From Alphaproteobacteria bacterium (GTDB taxonomy: Bacteria; Pseudomonadota; Alphaproteobacteria; Micavibrionales; Micavibrionaceae): 64,000 nt of DNA. The stretch covers positions 1 to 64,000 of the forward strand of contig JAJRYK010000010.1 of the NCBI GenBank assembly GCA_024275825.1, read 5' to 3'. Both the position numbers and the translations under genes were made by a program. Below the pieces are notes generated by a model. The model was not told the origin of the DNA. It did not search any database and saw only the letters and a program-made list of their open reading frames with translations. Below, in pieces: positions 26,137-38,094 of the stretch; the stretch's first letter is position 1; the number at the start of each line of letters is the position of its first letter.

Positions 26137-26169
26137 TTTTACTCTTAATGTTCAAATTAGACATAGATA

Positions 26170-27267
26170 ATGACAAGAACGAAAACAAACAACAAGAGCG
26201 CAGATGAGTTTGTGCCCGAATTTCGTGGACAAGTTCTGAATTGGTACGATAAGCATCAGCGTATTTTGCCATGGCGCGCGGCGGGCGGTAAAGTTCCAGA
26301 CCCGTATCATGTCTGGCTGTCAGAGATTATGCTCCAGCAAACGACCGTTGGTGCGGTCAAGCCGTATTTCCTGAAATTCATCGAGATGTGGCCGAGCGTT
26401 GAAGATCTGGCCGCTGCGGAGACTGAGGATGTAATGAAGGCTTGGGCGGGGCTTGGGTATTATGCGCGGGCGCGAAACCTGCATAAATGCGCGAAAGTTG
26501 TAGCGTACGAGCTGAGCGGTGTGTTTCCGCGCGATGAATCGGCATTGAAAGCTTTACCGGGGGTTGGTGATTACACGAGCGCAGCTATTCGTACGATTGC
26601 ATTTAATAAGCCGGCGACGGTAATGGACGGTAATATTGAGCGGATTATGGCGCGGTATTTTGCTGTGACGGACCCGTTGCCTAAATCCAAGCCACAACTG
26701 AAAATGCTGGCCGCGCAGTTCTTTGATGGATTTGAAGCGCGGCCTGGGGATTTTGCGCAGGCGTTGATGGATATTGGCGCGACGATTTGTATCGGTAAAA
26801 CGCCGCGTTGTGTGCTTTGTCCTTTGGCGGAGGGGTGCCAGGGCAAGGCGAAAGGAATAGCTGAGACGCTGCCGCGCAAGGATAAGAAGAAGGCTGTGCC
26901 TAAGAAAATTGGCCATGTCTATTGGATTGAAAATGAGGAGGGGCAGATTTTACTACATCGTCGGCCAGATAAAGGGTTGCTTGGCGGTATGGCGGCTTTA
27001 CCGACATCTGATTGGGTGAAGCGAATGAAAAGCCCAGACATCAGCGCGCCGTTATTTATAAAGAGCAGCAATAAAAGCAATAAAAAGCAGCCCATGAGTA
27101 TTCATCATGTGTTTACGCACTTTGAATTGGAGCTTATTCTGGAGCGCTCTACGCTAACGAATGCCCCATTACCAGATGGTCATTACTGGTCAAATATCCC
27201 AAAACCTGAAGAGACTGGCTTCCCGACTGTGTTTCAGAAGGCTTTCGTTGCGTTTATAAAGGATTAG
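26170..27267 (+). CDS. mutY: A/G-specific adenine glycosylase MutY
   Basis: MutY removes adenine paired with 8-oxoguanine. The 365-residue protein has the catalytic glutamate in WLSEIMLQQT near residue 57, the helix-hairpin-helix LPGVGDYTSAAI with the aspartate in VMDGNIERI, the [4Fe-4S] cluster motif C-X6-C-X2-C-X5-C (CIGKTPRCVLCPLAEGC) near 212-228, and a C-terminal Nudix-like domain that recognises 8-oxoguanine. Start, length and motifs are complete. Confidence 0.95.
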   Translation: MTRTKTNNKSADEFVPEFRGQVLNWYDKHQRILPWRAAGGKVPDPYHVWLSEIMLQQTTVGAVKPYFLKFIEMWPSVEDLAAAETEDVMKAWAGLGYYARARNLHKCAKVVAYELSGVFPRDESALKALPGVGDYTSAAIRTIAFNKPATVMDGNIERIMARYFAVTDPLPKSKPQLKMLAAQFFDGFEARPGDFAQALMDIGATICIGKTPRCVLCPLAEGCQGKAKGIAETLPRKDKKKAVPKKIGHVYWIENEEGQILLHRRPDKGLLGGMAALPTSDWVKRMKSPDISAPLFIKSSNKSNKKQPMSIHHVFTHFELELILERSTLTNAPLPDGHYWSNIPKPEETGFPTVFQKAFVAFIKD

Positions 27268-27347
27268 CATGACGTTGCAGTGCGCAGTAGAAGCGCTTAA
27301 ACTATAAGGGACAGTAATATTCACGCCGCATGAAAGATTTATTCTAA

Positions 27348-29376
<2,029 letters not shown>

Positions 29377-29420
29377 GCTGTCAAGGCAAAAAATGAATTT
29401 TTTTTAGTGGAGTCAGTGAT

Positions 29421-30065
29421 TTATGAGGCTTTGCTGAGAGGTGGTTTGATCGTGCCGAATTCCATGTAATTCCGTATGGGCGCAAAGCTTTTGCGGTGAT
29501 GCAGCGTGATGCCGTGGACATTGATCGCCTCAAGATGCTGTCGGCTGGGGTAGCCGACATTGGTGTCCCAGCCATAATGCGGGTGCGCAATCGCAAGATT
29601 TTTCATCAGGCCATCACGATAGGTCTTAGCCAGAATGGAGGCTGCGGCGATAGAGGTGGATTTATCGTCCCCCTTGATCACAGCCGTCATCGCGCACGTC
29701 AAGTTCGGACAGTGATTGCCATCAATCAGTGCATGTGTGATATTTGCGGCGTTATTCATTTGTTCAAACGCACTCTTCATTGCCAGCAGAGAAGCTTGCA
29801 GAATGTTGACCTCATCAATGTCTGCCGGGCTGCACTCAGCAATCGCCCAAATGCAATGCTCCCGGATCAGTGCATCAAGCTCTGCCAGTTTCTTCTCGGA
29901 AAGTTTCTTACTGTCTTTGATTTTCGCAATAAAATTCAGAGCGCGCACCTCTTCCGGAATATAAACACACCCCGCAACAACCGGTCCAGCCAAGGGGCCG
30001 CGACCCACTTCGTCAATGCCGCAGACGCGGTCGTTTATTTCATTTTCTAGAGAAAAATCAGGCAT
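29421..30065 (-). CDS. rnhB: Ribonuclease HII
   Basis: RNase HII cuts RNA-DNA hybrids and removes single ribonucleotides from DNA. From the ATG at 30065 the protein is 214 residues, with the catalytic motif CGIDEVGRGPLAGPVV near 15-30, the acidic residues in ALIDGNHCP and the family C-terminal HPHYGWDTNVGYPSRQHLEAI. The frame runs open to 30131, but that part is inside pepN. The start overlaps the pepN stop region by eight bases, so the genes are coupled. Confidence 0.93.
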   Translation of the reverse strand: MPDFSLENEINDRVCGIDEVGRGPLAGPVVAGCVYIPEEVRALNFIAKIKDSKKLSEKKLAELDALIREHCIWAIAECSPADIDEVNILQASLLAMKSAFEQMNNAANITHALIDGNHCPNLTCAMTAVIKGDDKSTSIAAASILAKTYRDGLMKNLAIAHPHYGWDTNVGYPSRQHLEAINVHGITLHHRKSFAPIRNYMEFGTIKPPLSKAS

Positions 30066-32634
30066 TGAGGGACTTATTCGCAATCTCAAAAACATCAGGC
30101 GAAAGGTTGGGTTCGGCCAGAATGCGCACAAGGCTAGCTTTCATCCTCTCTTGCCGATCGGGCGTGTAGCGTTTCCATTCGCGCAGAGGTGTGAGCAGGC
30201 GGGCGGCGATTTGGGGGTTGATGGTGTTTAGCTCTATGATTGCATCCGTGAGAAAGCTATAGCCCGAGCCGTCTGCGGCGTGGAAGCTGACAGGGTTGTT
30301 GATCGCGAAGGCAGCGTATAAGGAGCGCACTCTGTTTGGATTTTTAATATTAAAATCAGTATGCCCTTTTAATTCACTAAGGTTTTGAATGATGTCTGCG
30401 CGTACGGCAGAGGCTTGTAGCCCGAACCATTTATCGATGACCAGCGGATAGGACTTAAAGCGCTTATAGAAGTCCGCGAAGGCGCCTTGGCTTTCTTCGC
30501 AATTGATTGAGGAGAGGATGCCCAGCGCAGCGATACGGTCGGTCATGTTGTTGGCGGCGTCATATTGCTCTTTCGCGCGGCGACGACAGCCTGTGCCTTG
30601 GGTGGCAGTGAGGATGCTGAGCGCTGTGTTCTTCAGCGTGCGGCGGCCCATCGCCTCTGCATCGATAGAAAATGAGCCATCGTCGCTGAAGTCCGCGTAG
30701 AGTTTGTCTAAAGCCTTGCGGTGATCGCGCTTTAGTCGAGCGATCAAGGCTTTGCGGGTTTTATGGATCGCGGGGGGATCGACCTCGTCATGGTGCTGAC
30801 CGATGGTGTTGACGCTTGGTAAGCTCATAGCGCGGGCGAGCAGGGCAGGATCGCTTGTGTCTTCTAATAGTGCGCCATAGGCCTGTAGGTAGAGGTCTTC
30901 TGCATCGTCGTTGAGTGCTTTGAGCGCTAGGTTTTGCGAGGCTTCCCAGCGGTTGAATGGATCGCTGTCATGGGCCATGAGGAACGCGAGATTGTCTGCG
31001 CTTTGATCAGTTTTGAGCTTCACGGGGGCAGAAAAATTGCGGAGTATGGATGGGGTTGGTGCCTCTGTGATGTTTTCAAAGGTGAAGCTTTGCTTGGCCT
31101 CTGTTAGATGGAGGATCTGCTCTGCCATATCTTGGCCGCTGCTATCCAGAAGTCCGATGCGCACGGGAATATGCATAGGTTTTTTGTCGCTCTGGCCGGG
31201 CGTGTCTGGTGTATTTTGGCTTAGCGTGACGCTGTAGGTTTGCTCCGCCTCATCGTATGTGCCGGTGAAGTTGACATCCGGCGTGCCGGCCTGGCTGTAC
31301 CAGAGTTTGAATTGAGAAAGATCTGTGCCGCTTGCCTCTTGCAGGCAGGCGGTGAAATCCTCACAGGTTGCGGCGTCGCCATCATGGCGAGCAAAGTAGA
31401 GATCCGTGCCTTTGCGATAGTTTTCTGGCCCCAAGATGGTGTGGAGCATGCGGATGATTTCTGCGCCCTTTTCATAGATGGTGGAGGTGTAGAAATTATT
31501 GATCTCGATATAATTATCCGGGCGAATGGGGTGAGCGAGCGGCCCGGCATCTTCAGGAAACTGACGGGCGCGAAGGTCGCTGACATCATCAATACGTTGT
31601 AGGCCGCGGGAGTTCATGTCGGCGGAGAATTCCTGATCACGAAAGACGGTAAGGCCTTCCTTGAGCGAGAGCTGGAACCAGTCGCGGCAGGTCACGCGGT
31701 TGCCGCTCCAATTGTGGAAATATTCATGCGCAATCACGCTTTCAACGCGGATGAAATCGCCATCTGTGGCGGTGTCCTGATGCGCGAGCACAAGCGCGGT
31801 GTTGAAGATGTTGAGCGATTTATTCTCCATCGCGCCCATATTAAAATCGCTCACCGCAACGATATTGAACAGATCCAAATCATATTCCAGCCCGTACGTG
31901 TCCTCGTCCCATTTCATGGAGCGTTTCAGAGATTCCATCGCATGTCCGCACTGGGGCTCATCGCCGGGGCGTACGTATATATAAAGCTCGACAGTGCGGC
32001 CGGACTTCGCCGTGAATTCATCCTCGATATGGTTGAGGTCGCCCGCAACCAGCGCAAAGAGATAGCAGGGCTTGGGAAACGGATCGTGCCATGTGGCGAA
32101 GTGGCGGCCATGGCTGGTCATGCCGTGATCAAGGCGATTACCATTGCCCAGCAGCACAGGGTAGGCGGTTTTATCAGCCTCAATGCGCGTGGTGAATGTG
32201 GTCAGCACATCCGGGCGATCGGGGTAGTATGTGATACGGCGAAACCCCTCCGCCTCGCACTGCGTGCAATATGTATCGCCGGATTTATACAGCCCCTCCA
32301 GACGGGTGTTTTGCTCCGGCTGGATGCGGGTTTGAATCTCGAGGGTGAAGTGTTTATCATGCGGCGTCAGCGTTAATCCCACGTCATCCGCCTCAAAATC
32401 TGTTGTTTCCTCTTTATTATATTTTACATAACGCAAATGCAAGGATTCGCCGTTGAGAAAGAGCGGGGGCAGGTGAGCCGTATGGGAATGACTGTCTTTG
32501 ACTTCTATCTCCAAAATAGAAGTCACAATCGTATAGCCCTCATGCAAATCGAAATTCAGGTCGATATGCTGAATATCATAGGGGTAGGGGGTGTAGTCTT
32601 TGAGATAGATGGTTTTTGGTGTGTCTGTTTTCAT
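30058..32634 (-). CDS. pepN: Aminopeptidase N (M1 family)
   Basis: A cytoplasmic zinc aminopeptidase of 858 residues that clips N-terminal amino acids from peptides. The substrate-binding GAMEN motif (NMGAMENKSL) is near residue 256, and the zinc site HEYFHNWSGN is near 290 with the distal glutamate in LKEGLTVFRDQEF. The C-terminal helical domain typical of E. coli-type PepN is present. The length is close to the family norm of about 870-890. Confidence 0.95.
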   Translation of the reverse strand: MKTDTPKTIYLKDYTPYPYDIQHIDLNFDLHEGYTIVTSILEIEVKDSHSHTAHLPPLFLNGESLHLRYVKYNKEETTDFEADDVGLTLTPHDKHFTLEIQTRIQPEQNTRLEGLYKSGDTYCTQCEAEGFRRITYYPDRPDVLTTFTTRIEADKTAYPVLLGNGNRLDHGMTSHGRHFATWHDPFPKPCYLFALVAGDLNHIEDEFTAKSGRTVELYIYVRPGDEPQCGHAMESLKRSMKWDEDTYGLEYDLDLFNIVAVSDFNMGAMENKSLNIFNTALVLAHQDTATDGDFIRVESVIAHEYFHNWSGNRVTCRDWFQLSLKEGLTVFRDQEFSADMNSRGLQRIDDVSDLRARQFPEDAGPLAHPIRPDNYIEINNFYTSTIYEKGAEIIRMLHTILGPENYRKGTDLYFARHDGDAATCEDFTACLQEASGTDLSQFKLWYSQAGTPDVNFTGTYDEAEQTYSVTLSQNTPDTPGQSDKKPMHIPVRIGLLDSSGQDMAEQILHLTEAKQSFTFENITEAPTPSILRNFSAPVKLKTDQSADNLAFLMAHDSDPFNRWEASQNLALKALNDDAEDLYLQAYGALLEDTSDPALLARAMSLPSVNTIGQHHDEVDPPAIHKTRKALIARLKRDHRKALDKLYADFSDDGSFSIDAEAMGRRTLKNTALSILTATQGTGCRRRAKEQYDAANNMTDRIAALGILSSINCEESQGAFADFYKRFKSYPLVIDKWFGLQASAVRADIIQNLSELKGHTDFNIKNPNRVRSLYAAFAINNPVSFHAADGSGYSFLTDAIIELNTINPQIAARLLTPLREWKRYTPDRQERMKASLVRILAEPNLSPDVFEIANKSLNA

Positions 32635-32652
32635 GGGTGGATTCTAACCACA

Positions 32653-32682
32653 GATGAACACGGATGAACATAGATATGATTG
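32653..32682 (+). repeat. Short imperfect 10-base tandem repeat
   Basis: GATGAACACG, GATGAACATA and a decayed third unit starting GATATG follow each other, upstream of pepN. Motifs of the type CAGATGAACACGGATGAACA recur as short interspersed repeats in many bacterial genomes. The rest of the 165-base gap (32635-32799) is AT-rich and holds only the ribosome-binding site of the next gene. Confidence 0.35.
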
Positions 32683-32799
32683 GTGAGTGCGTTAAAACTG
32701 TTGAAAAGCAAGGTTTTATATGTTATTTTTTTTGTATTATTTAAGGGAGGTAAATCCTCAGGTGTTTGAGTAAGTAACGGAATTAAGGAGGCATTTTTT

Positions 32800-33021
32800 G
32801 TGGATATTGATATTCATGAGTTTCACACTACTGTAGTTTTAGCGTTGTTTGTTGAGTTTAATGAAAGCGGACTGTCTCTTCCGGGAATCCAAGAAAAAAT
32901 AGATTGGGAGATAGATGAAATACGTCCTGCGTTAGATTGGTTGGTGAGTAAGGGGTATGTGACTCAAATTGAAGCCCCTGGCTTTTACGCGCTAACGCCT
33001 GATTACGTGGGCACTATTTAG
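32800..33021 (+). CDS. Small hypothetical protein with winged-helix-like pattern
   Basis: A GTG at 32800 lies eight bases after a perfect TAAGGAGG ribosome-binding site, strong support that this 73-residue frame is translated. The residue pattern (helix, then [29 protein letters not shown], then a two-strand wing ending in FYALTP) suggests a winged-helix fold of the kind found in small DNA-binding proteins. No specific family is recognised. It is convergent with obg and overlaps it by eight bases. Confidence 0.65.
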   Translation: MDIDIHEFHTTVVLALFVEFNESGLSLPGIQEKIDWEIDEIRPALDWLVSKGYVTQIEAPGFYALTPDYVGTI

Positions 33022-34018
33022 TGTTTTTATGCTTCTGAATCTTCTCCGCCAGCTTAAACAAGATCGGTCTGGTGCCGTCGCCGGAGACGGCGGAGATTTT
33101 GTATACGGGCTTGCCCACAGCTTTTTCGAGGATCTGGCGTTGGTCTTCGGCTAGCTCTTCGCCTAGGGCATCTGCTTTGTTTAGGGCTATTATTTCTTCT
33201 TTTTTATCAAGGTCATATCCGTATTCTTTAAGCTCGTTTCTTATCACTCTATAGGCCTCCACAATATCGTCATGCGTACAGTCTATGAGGTGGAGCAGGA
33301 CATTTGTGCGCTCGACATGGCCGAGGAACTGATGCCCTAAACCAGTGCCCTCGTGTGCGCCCTCGATCAGGCCGGGAATGTCGGCCAGTACGAAATCGTA
33401 ATCACCAATCTTAATTACCCCCAAATTCGGGTGCAGGGTGGTGAAGGGATAGTCGGCGATTTTGGGTTTGGCGTTGGAGCAGGCGGCCAGAAAGGTTGAT
33501 TTTCCGGCATTGGGCAGGCCCACAAGCCCCGCATCAGCGATCAGTTTCAGGCGTAGCCACACCGTGGCCTCTTGCCCCGGCCAGCCGGAGGTGGATTTGC
33601 GGGGGGCTTGATTGGTGGAGCTTTTGTAATGCGCGTTGCCAAAGCCGCCGTCGCCGCCCTTGAGGAAGGTGTAGCGTTCACCCTCTTTGGTGAAGTCGGC
33701 CAGAAGGGTCTCGCCATCCTCGTCTAACACTTGTGTGCCGACAGGGATTTTGACGATGCAATCCTTACCGCCAGCGCCGCTGCGGTTTTTGCCTTGGCCG
33801 CCCTTGCCGCTATCGGCCTTGAAACGTTGCTGAAAGCGGAAATCGATGAGGGTGTTGAGATTATTGACGACTTCAAAAATCAAATCGCCGCCTTTGCCGC
33901 CGTTGCCGCCGTTGGGGCCGCCAAATTCGAGGTTTTTTTCGCGATGAAAGCTAACGCAACCAGAGCCGCCAGAGCCGCTCATCAGGTTAATCTTTGTTTC
34001 ATCGAGGAATTGCATCAC
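33014..34018 (-). CDS. obg: GTPase Obg/CgtA
   Basis: Obg is an essential ribosome-associated GTPase for 50S assembly and stress control. The 334-residue protein has the glycine-rich Obg fold ([23 protein letters not shown]), then the G domain with G1 GLPNAGKST near 168, G3 DIPG, and G4 NKAD. The C-terminal TGS-like extension seen in Gram-positive members is absent, as usual for proteobacteria. It lies downstream of rplU-rpmA beyond a terminator-like hairpin. Confidence 0.95.
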   Translation of the reverse strand: MMQFLDETKINLMSGSGGSGCVSFHREKNLEFGGPNGGNGGKGGDLIFEVVNNLNTLIDFRFQQRFKADSGKGGQGKNRSGAGGKDCIVKIPVGTQVLDEDGETLLADFTKEGERYTFLKGGDGGFGNAHYKSSTNQAPRKSTSGWPGQEATVWLRLKLIADAGLVGLPNAGKSTFLAACSNAKPKIADYPFTTLHPNLGVIKIGDYDFVLADIPGLIEGAHEGTGLGHQFLGHVERTNVLLHLIDCTHDDIVEAYRVIRNELKEYGYDLDKKEEIIALNKADALGEELAEDQRQILEKAVGKPVYKISAVSGDGTRPILFKLAEKIQKHKNTK

Positions 34019-34058
34019 ATTATCCGTAGGTTGTCGTTCGTGTATTTGGGTATGAAAA

Positions 34059-34082
34059 AGGGGAAAGGCTAACCTTTCCCCT
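34059..34082 (-). terminator. Terminator-like hairpin after rpmA
   Basis: AGGGGAAAGG pairs perfectly with CCTTTCCCCT around a four-base loop, and on the minus strand the stem is followed by a T-run (TTTTCAT). It lies between rpmA and obg, so it may end rplU-rpmA transcripts while allowing some read-through into obg. A 10-base stem with this T-run makes a good intrinsic terminator. Confidence 0.8.
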
Positions 34083-34105
34083 GATCAAATCTTTATTTGT
34101 GGCGA

Positions 34106-34387
34106 TTACTCAGCCGCTTGCGCCTGTGCGTCATTGGCAGGCATGATGTTTACGAAGGGCTTGTCACCTGAGCCCTTTGTGAACATGACTTGTCCATCAA
34201 CAAGGGCGTAGATTGTGTGGTCTTTGCCCAGACCAACATTCTTGCCGGGGCTGTATTTTGTGCCGCGCTGACGCACGATGATGTTGCCGGCCAGAACCTG
34301 CTCGCCACCAAATTTCTTAACGCCAAGACGACGACCAGCGGAATCGCGGCCGTTTCTGGAGCTACCACCTGCTTTTTTATGTGCCAT
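34106..34387 (-). CDS. rpmA: 50S ribosomal protein L27
   Basis: The 93-residue protein begins [18 protein letters not shown], the invariant N terminus of bL27 that reaches the peptidyl-transferase centre, with no extra leader that would need cleavage. The rest ([32 protein letters not shown]) is standard, with a short Ala-rich tail. It follows rplU by 42 bases. Confidence 0.97.
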   Translation of the reverse strand: MAHKKAGGSSRNGRDSAGRRLGVKKFGGEQVLAGNIIVRQRGTKYSPGKNVGLGKDHTIYALVDGQVMFTKGSGDKPFVNIMPANDAQAQAAE

Positions 34388-34429
34388 TATTTATCTCCTA
34401 AATATGTGTTGTGTCTAACGTAAGCGACC

Positions 34430-34744
34430 TTAGGCTGCTTTGATGTCTGTAATTTGTATAACTGTCAGAGGCTGTCTATGCCCCTTTGTGCGGCGATAGT
34501 TCTGACGGCGCTTTTTCTTGAAAATCACAATCTTCGGTGCGCGCTTTTGCATCAGCACTTTCGCTTTAACTTCTGCGCCCTTAACCAACGGCAGGCCTGC
34601 CGTTGAGGTTTTTCCGTCATTAATGAAGAGAACTTCGTTTAAAGCAATGCTGTCGCCTTCTTTAGCGTCGAGCTTTTCAACTTCGATTTTATCGTCCTTT
34701 TGGACTTTGTACTGTTTTCCGCCTGTGCGTATAATCGCAAACAT
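34430..34744 (-). CDS. rplU: 50S ribosomal protein L21
   Basis: The 104-residue bL21 starts [15 protein letters not shown] and has the lysine-rich [18 protein letters not shown] near the C terminus, both invariant. A GAGGAA ribosome-binding site precedes it. It heads the rplU-rpmA-obg group, the normal order. Confidence 0.97.
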   Translation of the reverse strand: MFAIIRTGGKQYKVQKDDKIEVEKLDAKEGDSIALNEVLFINDGKTSTAGLPLVKGAEVKAKVLMQKRAPKIVIFKKKRRQNYRRTKGHRQPLTVIQITDIKAA

Positions 34745-34808
34745 TTTTAATTCCTCGTGTTTATGGAGCCGGCAATATATGAGGCATTGGCGATTTTGTC
34801 AATAAAAA

Positions 34809-35615
34809 TCAGAACCTAAATATTACAAGACTAATCGCCATCAGCGCCATGCCCAAAACCAGGCCATATACGGTCTCGTGCCCCTTGGCGTAATGTTTGG
34901 CTGCGGGGATGAGCTCATCGAGCGACAAAAACACCATAACCCCAGCGATTAGGCCGAATACAGCGCCAAAGACGGGTTCGGAGAGGAAGGGGCGGAGGAT
35001 GCCGTATCCGATAGCTGCGCCGATGGGTTCGGCAAGACCAGAGAGGAGGCACGCACCGATGGCTAAAGGTTTGTTTTTTGTAGCAAAATAGACGGGGATG
35101 GCGATGGAGACGCCTTCTGGGATGTTGTGCACCGTGATGGCGAGCGCTAAGGATATACCTACGCCCGGGTCTTCGAGCATAGCGAAGAAGGTTGCTAGCC
35201 CTTCTGGGAAATTGTGTGCGGTGATGGCGATGCAGGTGAGTAGGCCGACATGGCGGATATAGGCTTTGCTGTGGCCGCTGGCGATTGTTTCATCAAGGGA
35301 TAAGCGTTCATGGGGGTTGGGGAAGACGCGGTCGATGATCATGATGATGAAAACGCCCGCCAAGAACCAGAATGTGCTATAGGCAAAACCAAGGTCATCA
35401 CCATATTAATGGGCAAAGGCGATGGTGGATTTTGCAAGAATTTCCACCAAAGACACGTAAACCATGGCGCCAGCCGCAAAAGCTAGGCCGAAGGCGAGCA
35501 GGCGCGGGCTGGGGGATTTGCTCGTGAGGACAATGAGACCGCCAAGCACTGTAGCCAAACCGGCGCCGGTGGTCACAAGAAAGGCGAGAATAAGTGTTTC
35601 TGTTGCGATATCCAT
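34809..35615 (-). pseudogene. zupT: ZupT-family zinc/divalent metal transporter with in-frame TAA
   Basis: The frame encodes a ZIP-family importer with the metal-binding motifs HNFPEGLATF and HNIPEGVSIA, and the C-terminal SVDELIP-like motif (SLDELIPAAKHY). A TAA at 35406-35408 breaks it after helix 2 (AKSTIAFAH); the same frame continues directly (YGDDLGFAYSTFWF) into helix 3. The pieces are thus 69 and about 199 residues. The start at 35615 (MDIATETLILAF) is the natural one. As with the DsbA-like gene, there is a single stop and no frameshift, so this is either recent inactivation, read-through or a sequence error. Confidence 0.85.
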
Positions 35616-35738
35616 GATGGAAGCAGTGTTATCTTTTAATACATCTTGCAGCAACAGTTTTTGATTGAAACTTTGTGAAAGTGATTTACTCTAAGGCTCT
35701 GTTTTATATTCTGAATTTTTCTCGAAAGATCTTTATAG

Positions 35739-37154
35739 ATGCTTCGCCTTATTTTAAGCGCTTTGTTTGTTAGCCTTATTGCCATTGACCCAGCTCTGGC
35801 CGCACCGCGTGGCGAGGCGGACGATATTATCCATGCGGGTATGCATTGGGGCGGTATTCTCTGTGTTGTGATTTTTGTACTGTCGTATGTAGCGGTGCTG
35901 TCTGAGGAATATACGCATTTGCGCAAATCAAAGCCGGTCATGCTTGGTGCCGGTCTAATTTGGATCGTCATCGGGGTTATAGCGCCTGACTTTGGGGTGA
36001 GTCATGAAGCGCTGAGAGTGGCGATTTTCCATGGCCTTGAAGAGTATGGAAGCCTGTTACTCTTTTTGCTCGCCGCGATGACCTATATTAGCGCGCTTGA
36101 GAACAGGAAGGTGTTCGCTGTGCTGCGCGCAAAGATGGTGCAAGCTGGCCTGACGCTGAGACAACTTTTTTGGGCGACAGGTATTCTGGCGTTTATGCTC
36201 TCACCGATTGCAGATAATTTGACAACAGCCCTTGTTCTGGGCGCTGTGGTTATTGCGGTTGGAGGGCGTAACGCGAAATTTGTTGGTATTTCCTGCGTGA
36301 ATATCGTTAGCGCGGCGAACGCCGGCGGCGCATTCAGCCCGTTTGGCGACATCACAACGTTGATGGTTTGGCAGGCGCAAAAGCTTGAGTTTTTCGAGTT
36401 CTTTGCCTTGTTCTTACCGTCGGTCGTGTGTTTCGTTGTGCCGGCCTTGATCATGAGCTTTTTCGTGTCGCAAGATAAGCCAGAGCCTATTAAAGAGGAT
36501 ATAAAGCTCAAAAAGGGAGCAAAGGTCATTATTGGCCTTGGGCTTTTGACAATTGCGATGGCCGTTGGGTTTGAGCAAATGTTGGGCCTTCCGCCTTTTG
36601 TCGGGATGATGACTGGCTTATCGTTACTGATGTTATTTTCCTGGTTTATACGTCACTCTGGTGTTGAGAAGGATAAAGAGTTCGATATTCTCGATAACGT
36701 GGCCGCGGCGGAGTGGGATACGTTGCTGTTTTTCTTTGGTGTAATCTTTAGTGTTGGTGGACTTGGTTTCTTGGGGTATTTAGAGGCTATGTCGATGACT
36801 TTCTATGAGGGTTGGGGCGCGAGTATGACGAATATTCTATTGGGCTTTGTCTCAGCGATTATCGACAATATCCCGGTGATGTTTGCGGTATTGACGATGG
36901 ATCCGCAAATGGATCATTTCCAGTGGCTATTGGTGACGCTGACGGTTGGTGTTGGTGGCTCAATGCTCTCGATTGGCTCGGCGGCGGGTGTTGCCTTGAT
37001 GGGAAGCGCACGTGGACAGTATACATTCTTCGGTCACCTGAAATGGACGCCGGTTATCTTGCTGGGCTACGCCGCGGCGGTGGCGGCGCATTTCTGGCTC
37101 AATGCCGATTTAATCGGTGTCATGAGCGGGGCAGGCGAAGTGAGTGCTCACTAG
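35739..37154 (+). CDS. nhaD: Na+/H+ antiporter NhaD
   Basis: A 471-residue inner-membrane antiporter with about 12 hydrophobic segments. The N-terminal 21 residues look like a cleavable or signal-anchor segment (LSALFVSLIAIDPALA), also seen in other NhaD proteins. The conserved SPIADNLTTALV, NAGGAFSPFGDITTLMVWQ, and the C-terminal DNIPVMFAVL and GSAAGVALMG segments identify the NhaD group of the ArsB/NhaD superfamily. It exports sodium in exchange for protons and is common in marine or salt-exposed bacteria. Confidence 0.92.
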   Translation: MLRLILSALFVSLIAIDPALAAPRGEADDIIHAGMHWGGILCVVIFVLSYVAVLSEEYTHLRKSKPVMLGAGLIWIVIGVIAPDFGVSHEALRVAIFHGLEEYGSLLLFLLAAMTYISALENRKVFAVLRAKMVQAGLTLRQLFWATGILAFMLSPIADNLTTALVLGAVVIAVGGRNAKFVGISCVNIVSAANAGGAFSPFGDITTLMVWQAQKLEFFEFFALFLPSVVCFVVPALIMSFFVSQDKPEPIKEDIKLKKGAKVIIGLGLLTIAMAVGFEQMLGLPPFVGMMTGLSLLMLFSWFIRHSGVEKDKEFDILDNVAAAEWDTLLFFFGVIFSVGGLGFLGYLEAMSMTFYEGWGASMTNILLGFVSAIIDNIPVMFAVLTMDPQMDHFQWLLVTLTVGVGGSMLSIGSAAGVALMGSARGQYTFFGHLKWTPVILLGYAAAVAAHFWLNADLIGVMSGAGEVSAH

Positions 37155-37170
37155 CCAGCGCTAATGTTTT

Positions 37171-38004
37171 CTATTTCTGAATGACTAACGCTAAGGTTGT
37201 TGCGCTTGTGCCTTGCTTCGTTGGCCATGGCAGGTTTCCTAAGGGAAGGACCTCGATATCGTTGCCTTCGCGCTTTATGCGATCTAAGGCCTTAAATGGC
37301 CCATTGATGACGATGTTGTCTGGATAGAGTGGCTTAGCGTCAGGAAAGAAGTCATGCAGCAGAATAACCCCGTTTTTATTTAACAAAGGCAATGCGGTGC
37401 TTATTTCTTGATATACGGCGTGAGCTGCATGGTCGCCATCAAGAAAAATAAAATCATAACGATCTGTTGTTTTCTCCATGAGATCCATGCAAGGGCCTAC
37501 GTGAAAGTTGATGTATTGTGAGCATTCAAGGTCTTTGGCAAAGGCTTCTGGTGGCTTAGGAAGCCCTATATTCTTCCAAGATCCTGTATCAGGGTGATTG
37601 ACGTCGATGATATCGGCGCTTGTTACGATGCCGTTGTTATCTAGTTGTTTTAAAGCGCGGGCGATGTGGAGGGTTGAGGCTCCGATATGTGTTCCGATTT
37701 CCAAAACTTTTTTCGGGTTTAAGGCCATCGTTAGATAGTAAAGGGCGCGTCTGTCGCCAGGGTTTACGCCGCCCAAATTGTCTTCATCACCATAGGCTTT
37801 CACAATCATCTCGTGATCTTGTGCCCAGGCTTTACCTATTTTCTCATCCTGGTAAATGTCAGAAAGAGATAGCGTGCCAGAAGAGCATAAGTTTGTGGGA
37901 TTAAAGTCTTTTTGAGGCATTGTTACAAACCGTGCCCAATCTCTAATCTGTATAGCTTTACGAATAGCGGGTTCGGGAAGGATTGCTTTGACAGTTTCTT
38001 TCAT
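37171..38004 (-). CDS. Class I SAM-dependent methyltransferase (Methyltransf_24 type)
   Basis: The 277-residue protein has the AdoMet motif VLEIGTHIGASTLHIA near 95-110, the acidic loop SADIID, and FIFLDGDHAAHAVYQEI near 180, which resembles cephalosporin hydroxylase/O-methyltransferase-like members of the Methyltransf_24 family. There is no membrane segment. Such proteins are frequent in surface-polysaccharide regions, and this one lies close to the nonulosonate cluster, so it may act on a sugar. A purine-rich AGAGG precedes the start. Confidence 0.75.
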   Translation of the reverse strand: MKETVKAILPEPAIRKAIQIRDWARFVTMPQKDFNPTNLCSSGTLSLSDIYQDEKIGKAWAQDHEMIVKAYGDEDNLGGVNPGDRRALYYLTMALNPKKVLEIGTHIGASTLHIARALKQLDNNGIVTSADIIDVNHPDTGSWKNIGLPKPPEAFAKDLECSQYINFHVGPCMDLMEKTTDRYDFIFLDGDHAAHAVYQEISTALPLLNKNGVILLHDFFPDAKPLYPDNIVINGPFKALDRIKREGNDIEVLPLGNLPWPTKQGTSATTLALVIQK

Positions 38005-38094
38005 AAGAAGCCTCTTGGTTTTTAATTGATTGCGACGTTATATCTTAATGTGTTTTCCGTTATTATGAGGACAAAAGTCAACAGAGCTTGAATA

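Noticed and set aside
29385-29406. A/T palindrome near the end of rnhB as a terminator
   Set aside because: AAAAAATGAATTTTTT has no G/C stem and would not be a convincing terminator.
31714-32376. 220-codon open frame on the plus strand
   Set aside because: Antisense to pepN, which has all M1 peptidase motifs; no plausible domain in the shadow frame.
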